Source of the DNA: Hyphococcus luteus
GTDB taxonomy: Bacteria > Pseudomonadota > Alphaproteobacteria > Caulobacterales > Parvularculaceae
Length of the DNA stretch: 64,000 nucleotides
Direction: 5' to 3'
Assembly: GCF_002943565.1 (NCBI RefSeq)
Contig: NZ_PJCH01000005.1
Span: 1,054,001-1,118,000 of the forward strand
Made by a program: the position numbers and the translations under genes. Positions 27,946-37,537 of the stretch are shown here, piece after piece (within the stretch, counting starts at the first letter, position 1; every line of letters begins with the position of its first letter). A model generated the notes under the pieces. The model saw nothing but the letters and a program-made list of their open reading frames with translations, had not been told where the DNA came from and did not search any database.

Positions 27946-29274
27946 ATGAAAAAGTTTTTGACCATCCTCCTGATCGCCGTCGGGGTCTTTGTCTCGCCGG
28001 CTTTCGCGCAGCGCGCGACCATCGACATCACGCAAGGCAATGTCGATCCGATGCCCGTCGCGGCGCCGGATTTCATCGGCGCGGACGATCAGACCATGGG
28101 GCTCGGGCGCGACATCACCGGCGTCATCATGAACGATCTCGACCGGTCGGGCCTGTTCCAGGTGATCGACCAGCGCGCCTATATCCAGAAACCCGAAAGC
28201 GTCAATGAACGCCCGCGTTTCGCCGACTGGCGCCTGATCAAGGCGCAGGTTCTGATCGTCGGCGAGGTGCAGGAGCTCTCCGACGGACGCATCCAGGTTT
28301 CGACCCGCGTCTGGGACGTCTATTCCGACGAACAGCTCGGCGCCGTCGCTTTTAAAACGCCCGCCGACAACTGGCGGCGCGCCGCGCACAAGGTTGCGGA
28401 TTTCGTTTATAAAACGCTCACCGGCGAGAGCGGCTATTTCGATACGCGCGTCGTTTTCGTGCATGAGACCGGGCCGAAGGAGAATCGCGTGAAGCGCCTG
28501 ATGATCATGGATCAGGACGGCGCCAATCCGATTCCCCTGACCGACGGGCTCAACTATCAGGTGCTGACGCCGCGCTTTTCGCCGACGCAGCAGCAGATCA
28601 CCTATATGGCCCTTTTCGACAACCGGCCGGGCCAGGTTTATCTCTTCAACATCGAAACCGGCGAACAGGAACAGCTCGGCAATTTCCGCGGCATGACCTT
28701 CGCGCCGCGTTTCTCGCCGGACGGGCGCGAAGTTTTGATGTCGATGGAGCGGAACGGCAATTCCGACATCTTCATCATGGATCTGTCGACGCGGCGCTTA
28801 ACGCGCCTCACCGACAATCCGGCGATCGACGTCTCGCCGACCATGTCGCCGGACGGAAGGCGCGTCGCCTTTACCTCGGACCGCGGCGGCACCCAGCAGA
28901 TCTATACGATGAACGCCAACGGCACGAACCAGAAGCGCATCACCTTCGGCCAAGGCCGCTATCAGACGCCGGTCTGGTCGCCGCGCGGCGATCTCATCGC
29001 TTTCACGCGGCAATATAACGGGCGCTTTTATATCGGCGTCATCCGCCCCGACGGATCGGGCGAACGTCTCCTGACGGAAAGCTATCTGGAGGAAGGGCCG
29101 ACCTGGTCGCCCAATGGCCGGGTCATCATGTTCTATCGCCAGACGCCGACCCGGCGCGACGGCTCGGGCGGGCAAACCCAGCTCTGGTCGGTTGATCTGA
29201 CCGGCAGAAATCTCAGACGGATCAAAACGCCCGGCGACGCATCGGACCCCGCCTGGTCGCCGCTTTTGCCTTAA
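27946..29274 (+). CDS. tolB: Tol-Pal system β-propeller protein TolB
   Basis: Periplasmic partner of Pal. ATG 27946 gives a clear signal peptide [22 protein letters not shown]; the longer frame from 27886 is non-coding. N-terminal domain ([18 protein letters not shown]) then WD40-like propeller blades with repeated [29 protein letters not shown] and [12 protein letters not shown] motifs. 442 residues, normal. Confidence 0.96.
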   Translation: MKKFLTILLIAVGVFVSPAFAQRATIDITQGNVDPMPVAAPDFIGADDQTMGLGRDITGVIMNDLDRSGLFQVIDQRAYIQKPESVNERPRFADWRLIKAQVLIVGEVQELSDGRIQVSTRVWDVYSDEQLGAVAFKTPADNWRRAAHKVADFVYKTLTGESGYFDTRVVFVHETGPKENRVKRLMIMDQDGANPIPLTDGLNYQVLTPRFSPTQQQITYMALFDNRPGQVYLFNIETGEQEQLGNFRGMTFAPRFSPDGREVLMSMERNGNSDIFIMDLSTRRLTRLTDNPAIDVSPTMSPDGRRVAFTSDRGGTQQIYTMNANGTNQKRITFGQGRYQTPVWSPRGDLIAFTRQYNGRFYIGVIRPDGSGERLLTESYLEEGPTWSPNGRVIMFYRQTPTRRDGSGGQTQLWSVDLTGRNLRRIKTPGDASDPAWSPLLP

Positions 29275-29570
29275 CTCGTTCGAATCGGGAGGTTTTTCTG
29301 GTCAATCGTAACCGAAAATTCATTTTCGCGCCGGAACGGGCGTTCTTGATTGCTGGCGCGGGTCTCGCTACGATTCAGATGTTGGTTAAATTTTATCCTT
29401 TGACCGACACTGAATTGTAATGCGGGGGACTTAAACCTTCCGTTGCAAGTATGCGCCACAATAGCGTGCGGCATTGTGTGAAATGTGGCTTAGGGGCGGG
29501 GGCGCGCTCGCCGGGCCGGATCAAAAAGCCCAGCGGTTGAAACCGGTGACTGGGGAAGTGGAGCTGAAGA

Positions 29571-30074
29571 ATGAACAAATTTTTGAAAGTGGCTGGAATT
29601 TTCGCCTCGCTGGCGCTGATTTCCGCCTGTGCATCGACTGGACCTGACGTCGACACGACCGATAGCGCCGACACCATGGTCGACACCGGCCCCTCGGGCC
29701 CGGTTCCGGGCACCCAGGCCGATCTCGAACAGTCCGCCGGTCATCGCGTGTTTTTCGCGTTTGATCAGTACACCCTGACGCCGGAAGCGCAGTCGACGCT
29801 CGCCAAGCAGGCGGCCTGGCTGAAAGAATATCCGGAAACCCGTATTCTCGTCGCCGGCAATTGCGACGAACGCGGCACCCGCGAATACAACCTCGCGCTC
29901 GGCGCCCGCCGGGCCGAAGCCGCAAAATCCTATCTCGTGAGCCTCGGCGTCGACGCCGCGCGCATCACCACGGTGTCCTACGGCAAGGAACGCCCGATCG
30001 ACCCGCGGTCGACGGAAGCGGCCTGGTCGCTGAACCGGAACGCCACGACGACGATCACGTCCACCGGCGCGTAA
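29571..30074 (+). CDS. pal: Peptidoglycan-associated lipoprotein Pal
   Basis: Outer-membrane lipoprotein anchoring the envelope to peptidoglycan. Signal with lipobox SLALISAC (Cys at residue 20). An acidic, flexible linker is followed by the OmpA-like domain: HRVFFAFDQYTLTPEAQSTL and the peptidoglycan-binding NCDERGTREYNLALGARRAEAA. 167 residues, typical. The 296-base gap after tolB (29275-29570) suggests its own promoter; no other gene is seen in that gap. Confidence 0.97.
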   Translation: MNKFLKVAGIFASLALISACASTGPDVDTTDSADTMVDTGPSGPVPGTQADLEQSAGHRVFFAFDQYTLTPEAQSTLAKQAAWLKEYPETRILVAGNCDERGTREYNLALGARRAEAAKSYLVSLGVDAARITTVSYGKERPIDPRSTEAAWSLNRNATTTITSTGA

Positions 30075-30108
30075 GCGCGTTGGCGGCGCCGTCAGGCGAA
30101 GAAATGGG

Positions 30109-30141
30109 GGCGCGCCGTTACGCCGGCGCGCCTTTCTTTTT
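30109..30141 (+). terminator. Intrinsic terminator after pal
   Basis: GGCGCGCCG (30109-30117) pairs with CGGCGCGCC (30124-30132) across a 6-base loop, followed by TTTCTTTTTG. It would end the tol-pal transcript. Confidence 0.85.
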
Positions 30142-30223
30142 GTAATTTGGCCGCAGAAACGTTTTTTCGCCTTGTTTTCGTGGCATAGTGAATACGCTGC
30201 TGTTTTGGGTTTGAGGTAAGATC

Positions 30224-31066
30224 ATGACTTCGATCGGAGCTGGTTTAAAAACTGGGCTGCTGGCGCTCTGCGCCGCGCTTTTCGTCGCCGGGCCCGCGAG
30301 CGCCGGCACGAAAGACGACATTCGCGATCTGCAGGCGCGCCTTGCTGCGGCCGAGCAGGCGCTGGCGGCGCAATCGCAGACCACGGTGAAAATCTCCCAG
30401 CTCGAGCGGCAGATCCAGCAACTGACCGGCCAGGTCGAAGAGTTGAGCTACAGGCTCGATCTCGCCAATCAGCGCCTCGATGCGGTGAGCGCGGTTCTTG
30501 CGGGCGACGCCAATTATACGCCGCCAGGCGATTACAGCGGCGCCGGGGCGAGCGGTCCCGGCGGGGGGCCTGTGTCGCTCGTGCCCGGTTCGGATGCTGA
30601 AGAAGGCGGCGAGGACCCCATCGGCAAACAGATCGCGCAATCGTCTGAACAGGCGGCGCCGGACGACGTCTCGCTGCCGCTCGATCCCAATGCGGCGTTC
30701 GATTACGCCTCCAGCTTCCTGCTCGCCGGCGACTACGCCCGCGCCAAAGCGGCCTTCACCATGTATGTGGAGGCGTTCCCCAATCATCCGCGTACGGCGG
30801 ATGCGCAATTCCGCCTCGGTGAAATTCATCTGGCGCTGGGTGAAAACGCGGCCGCCGCCGACGCCTTCATCGCCCATATCCGCAATTATCCGAACGACCC
30901 GCGTTCGGCCGAAGCCTATCTGAAGCTCGGCACGGCTTTCGCGCGGCTCGATAAGACCAAGGAAGCCTGCACGGTGTTCAAGACCATGAAGTCGAAACAT
31001 CCGAATGCATCTTCGCCGGTCCTGCAGCGCGCCAATCTCGAAATGGCGCGCATCGACTGCAAGTAA
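30224..31066 (+). CDS. cpoB: Cell division coordinator CpoB (YbgF family)
   Basis: Periplasmic protein coordinating peptidoglycan synthesis with Tol constriction. Signal peptide ending ASAGTKDD; a coiled coil ([36 protein letters not shown]) follows, then TPR repeats (SSFLLAGDYARAKAAFTMYV, AQFRLGEIHLALGENAAAAD, AEAYLKLGTAFARLDKTKEA). 280 residues. Its stop is directly joined to the TTG start of tilS. Confidence 0.93.
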   Translation: MTSIGAGLKTGLLALCAALFVAGPASAGTKDDIRDLQARLAAAEQALAAQSQTTVKISQLERQIQQLTGQVEELSYRLDLANQRLDAVSAVLAGDANYTPPGDYSGAGASGPGGGPVSLVPGSDAEEGGEDPIGKQIAQSSEQAAPDDVSLPLDPNAAFDYASSFLLAGDYARAKAAFTMYVEAFPNHPRTADAQFRLGEIHLALGENAAAADAFIAHIRNYPNDPRSAEAYLKLGTAFARLDKTKEACTVFKTMKSKHPNASSPVLQRANLEMARIDCK

Positions 31067-32389
31067 TTGGCGACGCAGAACGCGCTGACGCCGGAGGCTT
31101 TCGCCGCGCGGCTCGATGCGCTGGTCCCCCCGAAAAAACTGGCGCTCGCCCTGTCGGGCGGGCGCGATTCCGTCGCGCTTTTGCAGCTTTGCGCGGACTA
31201 TGCGCGGCGCAAAGGGCTCGCGCTTTTCGCCTATACGGTCGATCACGGGCTGCGGGCCGAAGCGGGGCGGGAAGCGCAACAAGCCGCCGGCTGGGCGCGC
31301 GCAGCCGGCGCCGCGCATCGCATTTTAAAATGGACGGGCGACAAGCCCGCAAGCGGCGTTCAGGCGGCGGCGCGCAAGGCGCGCTATCGCCTCATGATCG
31401 AGGCGGCGCAGGCGGACGGCTGCGAAGCGCTGGTGACGGCGCACACGTTGGACGATCAAGCGGAAACGCTTTTCATGCGGCTTTCCCGGGGCGCGGGGAC
31501 AAACGGTCTCGCCGCCATGCGCGAAGAAACCCTCGCGGCGAGCGGCGCCGGCGCGCCGATCCGCCTGTTGCGCCCGCTGCTTTCTTTTTCGCGCGAAAAC
31601 ATCACGCAATGGCTTGGGGCTATCGGACAGGACTTTGTCGACGACCCGTCTAATCTGGACCCAACCTTCGAGCGGGTGCGCGTGCGCGCGGTCTTGGCGG
31701 CGCTTGGCGAACAGGATCTGTTGACGGGGGCCGCGCTTGCAGAGACGGCCGCAAAAGCCGCGAAAGCCGCAGACCGGCTGGCGGGCGAGGAAGACGCGCT
31801 CTTCGATCGTTTCGGCGGCTGTTTTTACGGCTGGGGCGGCGTCTCGCTCGATCGCTGGCGGGGTGATGCGCCCGGGTCCGCCGGTCTCGCCCGGCGGCTC
31901 ATTCATGCGGCGGGCGGCGGCGAGTTTGCGCCCGATGAGGAGGCCGCCGCAGACGCGGTGGAGAACGCCGCCGAGACGGGCGGGGGCGCGCTTGGCGGCG
32001 CGCTCATCCGTCTTTTTAAGGGCCGGCTCTGGTTCTTGAGAGAGCCGGCGGCGCTCCTCGGCCGCGCCGGCCAGGCTGCGGCGTCGCCCGAACCGCTTGA
32101 AGGCGCGCTCTTATGGGACCGCCGTTTCATCATCTCGGTCCGGGGAGAGTCTGAAGGGCTCGAAATCGCGCCCCTCGGCACAGCGGCGCCGGAATTTCTC
32201 GGGGCCCGGGCGGGGCTTTTCAGGGGGCCGGCGGAAGGGCTCTCCGCCCTGCCGGGGCTTTATCAGCGCGGCGTATTGATTGGCGCGCCGTCGCTCCCAT
32301 TTATGGGCAAAGGGCCAAAGACGGCGGGCGCCGCCGCAACGTCGCTGGCCAAGGAACGCTATATGGGCGGAATTGTTAGGTTTTATTAG
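31067..32389 (+). CDS. tilS: tRNA(Ile)-lysidine synthase
   Basis: Converts the anticodon C34 of tRNA-Ile2 to lysidine. The PP-loop is LALALSGGRDSVALLQL near residues 25-41, and the second signature is VTAHTLDDQAETLFMRLSRG. Starts at a TTG immediately after the cpoB stop, an uncommon start, read as MATQNALTPEAF; no ATG is available upstream. 440 residues, with a divergent C-terminal half. Conserved neighbour of ftsH. Confidence 0.92.
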   Translation: MATQNALTPEAFAARLDALVPPKKLALALSGGRDSVALLQLCADYARRKGLALFAYTVDHGLRAEAGREAQQAAGWARAAGAAHRILKWTGDKPASGVQAAARKARYRLMIEAAQADGCEALVTAHTLDDQAETLFMRLSRGAGTNGLAAMREETLAASGAGAPIRLLRPLLSFSRENITQWLGAIGQDFVDDPSNLDPTFERVRVRAVLAALGEQDLLTGAALAETAAKAAKAADRLAGEEDALFDRFGGCFYGWGGVSLDRWRGDAPGSAGLARRLIHAAGGGEFAPDEEAAADAVENAAETGGGALGGALIRLFKGRLWFLREPAALLGRAGQAAASPEPLEGALLWDRRFIISVRGESEGLEIAPLGTAAPEFLGARAGLFRGPAEGLSALPGLYQRGVLIGAPSLPFMGKGPKTAGAAATSLAKERYMGGIVRFY

Positions 32390-32512
32390 ATTTGGCGGGT
32401 TTTGCGCCATTTATCATGGCGCTGGCATTTCTTAACGCCTATCTAATAAGCTCTAATTCAGTGCGGATCGGCGCGCCGCCGGAAGGGCGGGCGACGAAAG
32501 GAACGGGATCGA

Positions 32513-34450
32513 ATGAACGGACGCAATCTACTTATCTGGGGCCTTGTCATCGTCTTTTTCGTGGTGGCCCTGCAATTGTTCGAGTTTTCGACCCCCGGCC
32601 CGCAACAGACCCAGCTTAAATATTCGGATTTCATCCAGCGGGTGGACGCTGGCGGCATCAGCACCGCCGCGGTGTCCAAGGGCGAGGTCACCGGCGAGCT
32701 CGCCGACGGCAGCGCCTATGTCACCACCATCCCCGAAGACGGCCAGATCACCATCGCCGACAAGCTCGATGCGGCGGGCGTCGACACCGAAATCCAGAAA
32801 GAAGAAGAGCTGCCGCTCCTGCTCTCGCTTCTGATCAATATTCTGCCGCTTTTAATCTTCCTCGCCTTCTTCCTGTTCATCATGCGTCAGATGCAAGGCG
32901 CGGGCGGCAAGGCCATGGGCTTCGGCAAGTCCAAGGCGAAGCTTTTGACCGAGCGTCAGGGCCGCGTCACTTTCGATGATGTCGCCGGCATCGACGAGGC
33001 GAAAGAAGAGCTCGAGGAAATCGTCGAATATCTGAAAGACCCGATGAAGTTCCAGCGCCTCGGCGGCAAGATCCCGAAAGGCGCGCTGCTTGTGGGCCCG
33101 CCGGGCACCGGCAAGACGCTGCTCGCCCGCGCCATCGCCGGCGAAGCGAACGTGCCGTTCTTCACCATCTCGGGCTCCGACTTTGTCGAAATGTTTGTCG
33201 GCGTCGGCGCGAGCCGCGTGCGCGACATGTTCGATCAGGCGAAAAAGAACGCGCCCTGCATCATCTTCATCGACGAGATCGATGCGGTGGGCCGTCACCG
33301 CGGCGCCGGGCTCGGCGGCGGCAATGACGAACGCGAGCAGACCCTGAACCAGCTTCTCGTCGAGATGGACGGTTTCGAGGCGAATGAAGGCATCATTCTC
33401 ATCGCCGCCACCAACCGTCCCGACGTGCTCGATCCGGCGCTGTTGCGTCCGGGCCGCTTCGACCGTCAGGTCGTGGTGCCGAACCCGGATGTGGCGGGCC
33501 GCGAAAAAATCCTGAACGTCCACGCCAAGAAAGTCCCGCTGGCGCCCGATGTGAACATCCGCACTATCGCGCGCGGCACGCCGGGTTTCTCCGGCGCCGA
33601 TCTCGCCAATCTCGTCAATGAGGCGGCGCTCCTCGCCGCGCGGCGCGGCAAACGCTTCGTCACGGCGAAGGAATTCGACGATTCCAAGGACAAGGTCATG
33701 ATGGGCGCGGAGCGCCGCTCCATGGTGATGACCGAGGACGAGAAAAAGCTCACCGCCTATCACGAGGCGGGCCACGCCATGGTGTCGATCTGTGTTGAGG
33801 GCAACGACCCCGTGCACAAGGCCACCATCATTCCTCGCGGCCGGGCGCTCGGCATGGTGCAGTCGCTGCCCGAACGCGACCGCTATTCCATGACCCTGCA
33901 GCAGATGACCGCGCGCATCGCCATGGCCATGGGCGGGCGCGTCGCCGAAGAGCTGAAATTCGGCCGGGAGAAAGTGACTTCCGGCGCCTCCTCCGACATC
34001 GATCATGCGACCAAAATCGCGCGCGCCATGGTCACCCAATACGGCCTTTCCGAAAAACTCGGCCCCATCGCCTATTCCGAAGACGAGGGCGAGGTTTTCC
34101 TCGGCCAGTCGATTGCGCGGAACAAGTCGATCTCCACCGAGACGGCGAAGCTCATCGAGGACGAAATCAAGCGTTTCGTCACCGAAGGCTATGAAAAGGC
34201 GAGACAGGTGCTGACCGACCGCCGCGATGACTGGGAGCGGCTGGCGCAGGCGCTGCTCGAGTTTGAAACGCTGACCGGCGAGGAGATTCAAAAGCTCCTT
34301 AATGGCGAAACCATTGTCCGCGAAGACCCTTACGATCCGAAAGATCACACGCCGCCCTCATCGGTGCCGAACACCGGCGCCCCCGCCGGCGGCAAAAAGA
34401 AAGACGACGACGGAACCGGCGGCATGGAGCCGAGCCCGCAAGGGGCCTAG
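32513..34450 (+). CDS. ftsH: ATP-dependent zinc metalloprotease FtsH
   Basis: Membrane-anchored AAA+ protease for quality control. Two helices (about 4-25 and 103-123) flank a small periplasmic domain. Walker [13 protein letters not shown] near 195, Walker [12 protein letters not shown] region [21 protein letters not shown], zinc motif HEAGH near 416-420 and a downstream Asp. 645 residues. The C-terminal tail is low-complexity ([20 protein letters not shown]). Followed by two hairpins. Confidence 0.98.
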   Translation: MNGRNLLIWGLVIVFFVVALQLFEFSTPGPQQTQLKYSDFIQRVDAGGISTAAVSKGEVTGELADGSAYVTTIPEDGQITIADKLDAAGVDTEIQKEEELPLLLSLLINILPLLIFLAFFLFIMRQMQGAGGKAMGFGKSKAKLLTERQGRVTFDDVAGIDEAKEELEEIVEYLKDPMKFQRLGGKIPKGALLVGPPGTGKTLLARAIAGEANVPFFTISGSDFVEMFVGVGASRVRDMFDQAKKNAPCIIFIDEIDAVGRHRGAGLGGGNDEREQTLNQLLVEMDGFEANEGIILIAATNRPDVLDPALLRPGRFDRQVVVPNPDVAGREKILNVHAKKVPLAPDVNIRTIARGTPGFSGADLANLVNEAALLAARRGKRFVTAKEFDDSKDKVMMGAERRSMVMTEDEKKLTAYHEAGHAMVSICVEGNDPVHKATIIPRGRALGMVQSLPERDRYSMTLQQMTARIAMAMGGRVAEELKFGREKVTSGASSDIDHATKIARAMVTQYGLSEKLGPIAYSEDEGEVFLGQSIARNKSISTETAKLIEDEIKRFVTEGYEKARQVLTDRRDDWERLAQALLEFETLTGEEIQKLLNGETIVREDPYDPKDHTPPSSVPNTGAPAGGKKKDDDGTGGMEPSPQGA

Positions 34451-34463
34451 CCGATAAAATAGA

Positions 34464-34500
34464 ACGGCGTCCGCGCTTGGGGGTGCGGACGCCGCCTTTC
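34464..34500 (+). terminator. Intrinsic terminator after ftsH
   Basis: GGCGTCCGC (34466-34474) pairs with GCGGACGCC (34485-34493), then GCCTTTC. Stem 9 bp, short T-run. Confidence 0.7.
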
Positions 34501-34536
34501 ATAGCCGCCAGCGCGTATGCGCCGGCGGCTATTCTT
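34501..34536 (+). terminator. Second hairpin after ftsH
   Basis: ATAGCCGCC (34501-34509) pairs with GGCGGCTAT around a 13-base loop and is followed by TCTTTT, which overlaps the stop codon of the convergent minus-strand gene. Works as a backup terminator for ftsH. Confidence 0.65.
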
Positions 34537-35655
34537 TTAAAAGCCGATGCCGTTTTGGTCTGCGATCGCGCCCGCAAAGGCCCAGCCGCCGAAGGTTTCC
34601 GACACGGCGATCATCAGTTCATTGTCGCCCTGTTTAAGATCAAGACCGGCGATGTCGAAAAAGCCGACCGTGCCGAGAAAGCGGTAATCGCGCACCGCCC
34701 AGCCGGCGTCGCCGAAATAAACGCGCTTGCCGTTGAGATAAATCCGTACACGGTCGGAATAACCGAAGCGCAGTTCTTTCATCTGCGCCGCATCGGAATT
34801 GATGGTGAGGCGAATAAAGACCGTTGAATCGGCGCCCGGCAGCCGTTCGTGCAGTCTTGAGATATTAGCGATTCCGTTGGTTTCGACCGCGAGCGGCGCC
34901 CAGGAAAGGTCGGCGCCGGCGGAAGGGCGCAGCGTCAGCGCATCGGCGATTTCCGCTTCGGGAAAGACCGACGAAACGGACCATTTTTTGATCAGCCCTT
35001 CCGGCAAGGGGGCCGTTTCTTTCGCTTCGCCGACGATCTTTTCGCCTTTGCGCAAGGGGCGGAAGACGATGTTCGAAAACCGGACGGTTGCGGCCCCCGT
35101 GACGCGCAAGCCCACATAGCCGGATTTCACATCGGTTTTGAGGTCCGGCACATGCAGGGCGGGCTCATCGCCGTTGAAATAGAAATCCGCCTTGTCGCCT
35201 TTGACGACGACTTTCACATGGTTCCAGTCATCGTAATTTTGCGACACGGGCGCGATGGCGTTTTCATCGGAGAAAATCTGCCAGGCGGAATTGCCGTTTT
35301 CGACGGGCGTGTACTGCACCGCATCGGGCTTTTCATTGAGGTGAGAGCGGAAATAGATTTCTTCGAAACGCCGGTCGCTTTCGGCGCGCCAGAGAGGGCC
35401 GATAAAGCCCTGAACCTCGTCGTAAGCGGCGTCGAATTCGATGACGCCGTCCTTGAACGCAATGTCGTCGAGCCAGACGCGCCCGCCTTTAAGGACAAGA
35501 ATCTCGCGGCCATTATACGTTTCGGCGCGGGCTTCCTGGGCGGTCACGCGCCAGGTCTTGCCGTCGAAATCGAGGGTTTCCGGCGCGCTTCCGCTTTGCG
35601 CGCATGCGCAGACAGGCGTCAGGGAGAGGAAAAGAGTTGCAGGCGTTAATCGCAT
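34537..35655 (-). CDS. Secreted protein with LamG/3-keto-disaccharide-hydrolase-like domain
   Basis: 372 residues; signal MRLTPATLFLSLTPVCACAQ, with Cys residues that could also make it a lipoprotein. Residues about 25-215 look like the DUF1080/concanavalin-type sandwich (DGVIEFDAAYDEVQGFIGPLWRA, NYDDWNHVKVVVKGDKADFYFNGD, GYVGLRVTGAATVRFSNIVFRP), a fold that binds or cleaves sugars. Residues about 240-372 (RVRIYLNGKRVYFGD, GWAFAGAIAD) look like a second β domain. No catalytic residues can be named. It lies between ftsH and folP with an AraC gene, where close relatives usually have nothing. Confidence 0.65.
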   Translation of the reverse strand: MRLTPATLFLSLTPVCACAQSGSAPETLDFDGKTWRVTAQEARAETYNGREILVLKGGRVWLDDIAFKDGVIEFDAAYDEVQGFIGPLWRAESDRRFEEIYFRSHLNEKPDAVQYTPVENGNSAWQIFSDENAIAPVSQNYDDWNHVKVVVKGDKADFYFNGDEPALHVPDLKTDVKSGYVGLRVTGAATVRFSNIVFRPLRKGEKIVGEAKETAPLPEGLIKKWSVSSVFPEAEIADALTLRPSAGADLSWAPLAVETNGIANISRLHERLPGADSTVFIRLTINSDAAQMKELRFGYSDRVRIYLNGKRVYFGDAGWAVRDYRFLGTVGFFDIAGLDLKQGDNELMIAVSETFGGWAFAGAIADQNGIGF

Positions 35656-35734
35656 TGCTGGCTCCGCATGAAGGTGGGAAGCCAGCTTGGCCTATTGCGC
35701 GGGCGCGGTATTGCAAAAAGCGGACAAGGCCGGG

Positions 35735-36559
35735 TTAAAGCAGGGCGCGCCGTTCGGCGTGAAACGCCGTGGGGGTCAGCCCGGTTTCCGCTTTGAAGGC
35801 GTTGATCATGTGCGCCTGGTCGTGAAAACCGGCGCCGGCGGCGATGTTCGCCCAGTCGGGCGCCGCATGTCTTTCGGCGGCGAGCGCGGCGGCGGTGATC
35901 TGCAAATAACGGGCGTAAGCCTTGGGCGCGCAGCCGACATGATCGGCGAAGCGGCGGCGCAAATGGCGCTCGCTGACCCCGAGCGCGCCTGCAATCTCGC
36001 GCAGGCGAATCCGCCCCTCCGTCTTGCGCATTGTTTCGGCGGCCCTGCTTTCGGGTCCGTTCTTAAAGGCGCGTCCTTGCGTGAAGCGCTGCACATCGTC
36101 TTTCAGCGCATCGAGGACGGAAAAAGCATCGGCGGTTTCGCCAAGCCGCAGCGTGCGCGCGCAGGCGTCCGTCAGGACCGGAGGCGCGTTTGCAATAGCG
36201 GCATTCGAATAATCGGCAGGCGCGATCCCGAAGAGGGCGGCGGAGACTTCCGGCTTTAACCGGACGGCGATGAGCTCTTCCCGCGGCGAAGGGCGATACT
36301 GCTTCGCCTTGTAATAGGGGCCGCAGACAACGACCCGCAATTCGCTGACCTCGCCGTCAAGGGTTCGCCGGCGCAAGAGTGCAAGGCTCGGCTCGCCATG
36401 GGGGAGAAGCCGGTGCGCGCAGGGCGCGCCGGCGCCGGCGGCGCTGATCCAGGCGAGATCGGCGGGTGCTTCAGGCCCGTCCGCAATTTTCCACGCGCGG
36501 TACTGGCCCAGCGCATGATCCGGGGCGTCAACGCCGCTAGGTTTTAAAAGGCTCGCCAT
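35735..36559 (-). CDS. AraC family transcriptional regulator
   Basis: 274 residues. The N-terminal half (about 1-165) is a ligand-binding region with cupin-like HRLLPHGEPSLALL and REELIAVRLKPE. The C-terminal half is a two-HTH AraC domain: RIRLREIAGALGVSERHLRRRFADHVGCAPK and a second helix NIAAGAGFHDQAHMINAFKAETGLTPTAF. Probably regulates the neighbouring secreted protein, which runs on the same strand 79 bases downstream. The effector is unknown. Confidence 0.9.
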   Translation of the reverse strand: MASLLKPSGVDAPDHALGQYRAWKIADGPEAPADLAWISAAGAGAPCAHRLLPHGEPSLALLRRRTLDGEVSELRVVVCGPYYKAKQYRPSPREELIAVRLKPEVSAALFGIAPADYSNAAIANAPPVLTDACARTLRLGETADAFSVLDALKDDVQRFTQGRAFKNGPESRAAETMRKTEGRIRLREIAGALGVSERHLRRRFADHVGCAPKAYARYLQITAAALAAERHAAPDWANIAAGAGFHDQAHMINAFKAETGLTPTAFHAERRALL

Positions 36560-36646
36560 TGCGGGAGCTTAGCGGAAAGCCCATAAAACCGCATCAAGCG
36601 GTGCGGCGAAACGGCGTTTAATCGCGCCGTGTTGAAAGGAGAGGCG

Positions 36647-37462
36647 ATGAAGGCCTGGCGGATCATGGGCGTCGTTAATGCGACGCCGGACTCCTTTTCG
36701 GATGGCGGACAGTTTCTCGACGCGCAAGCCGCGCTCGCGCACGGGCTGAAGCTTGCGGAAGAAGGCGCCGACATTCTCGACATTGGCGGGGAGTCGACGC
36801 GGCCCGGCGCCGATCTCGTCGCCGTCGAGGATGAAATCGCCAGAACCGTTCCGGTGATCGAAGGGCTGGTCCGCGAAGGCGCGGACGCCGTCATTTCCAT
36901 CGACACGCGAAAGCCGGATGTCGCCAAAGCGGCGGTGCAGGCCGGCGCGTCGATCTGGAACGATGTCACGGCGCTTTCTTTCGCGCCGGACAGTCTTGAA
37001 ACCGCGGCGGCGCTCTCCTGCGACGTTGTTTTGATGCACGCGCAGGGCGATCCGAAAACCATGCAGAAAGATCCGTACTATGACGATGTGGTGGAGGAGG
37101 TTTACGCCTATCTCGCGGCCCGCATCGAGGCTTGCGTCAAGGCCGGCATAGACGAGCGCCGCATCATTACCGATCCGGGGATCGGGTTCGGCAAGACGCT
37201 CGAGCACAATCTTCTCCTGCTCGGCAATCTGGATCGGTTCTGCGCGCTCGGCCGGCCGGTCCTCCTCGGCGCGTCGAGGAAGCGCTTCATCGCCGCCCTC
37301 GACAGGAAGAGCCCCGCCGAGAGCCGTCTCGGCGGCTCGCTGGCGGCGGCGCTGGCGGGGCTGCGTCAGGGCGTCTCCATTTTCCGGGTGCATGACGCCG
37401 CCGCCACAAGGCAGGCGTTAACCGTCGCTAACGCCATAGAAAATCCTCAATTTTCCCGTTAA
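36647..37462 (+). CDS. folP: Dihydropteroate synthase
   Basis: Condenses p-aminobenzoate with hydroxymethyl-dihydropterin pyrophosphate in folate synthesis, the target of sulfonamides. ATG 36647 follows AAAGGAGAG; the family signature IMGVVNATPDSFSDGG is at residues 6-21, LDIGGESTRPGA at 45-56, and GASRKRFIAAL near 208. 271 residues, complete. Precedes glmM as usual for alphaproteobacteria. Confidence 0.97.
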   Translation: MKAWRIMGVVNATPDSFSDGGQFLDAQAALAHGLKLAEEGADILDIGGESTRPGADLVAVEDEIARTVPVIEGLVREGADAVISIDTRKPDVAKAAVQAGASIWNDVTALSFAPDSLETAAALSCDVVLMHAQGDPKTMQKDPYYDDVVEEVYAYLAARIEACVKAGIDERRIITDPGIGFGKTLEHNLLLLGNLDRFCALGRPVLLGASRKRFIAALDRKSPAESRLGGSLAAALAGLRQGVSIFRVHDAAATRQALTVANAIENPQFSR

Positions 37463-37537
37463 GGCATTGATCAAGCCCTTATGCTAGGATCGGGGCGAAG
37501 ACCAGGGAGCTCATGGCCCATGCGGGGCGACGACCAG

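Noticed and set aside
29275-29290. GTTCGAATC resembling a tRNA T-loop after tolB
   Set aside because: No acceptor, D or anticodon arms can be placed around it; chance match.
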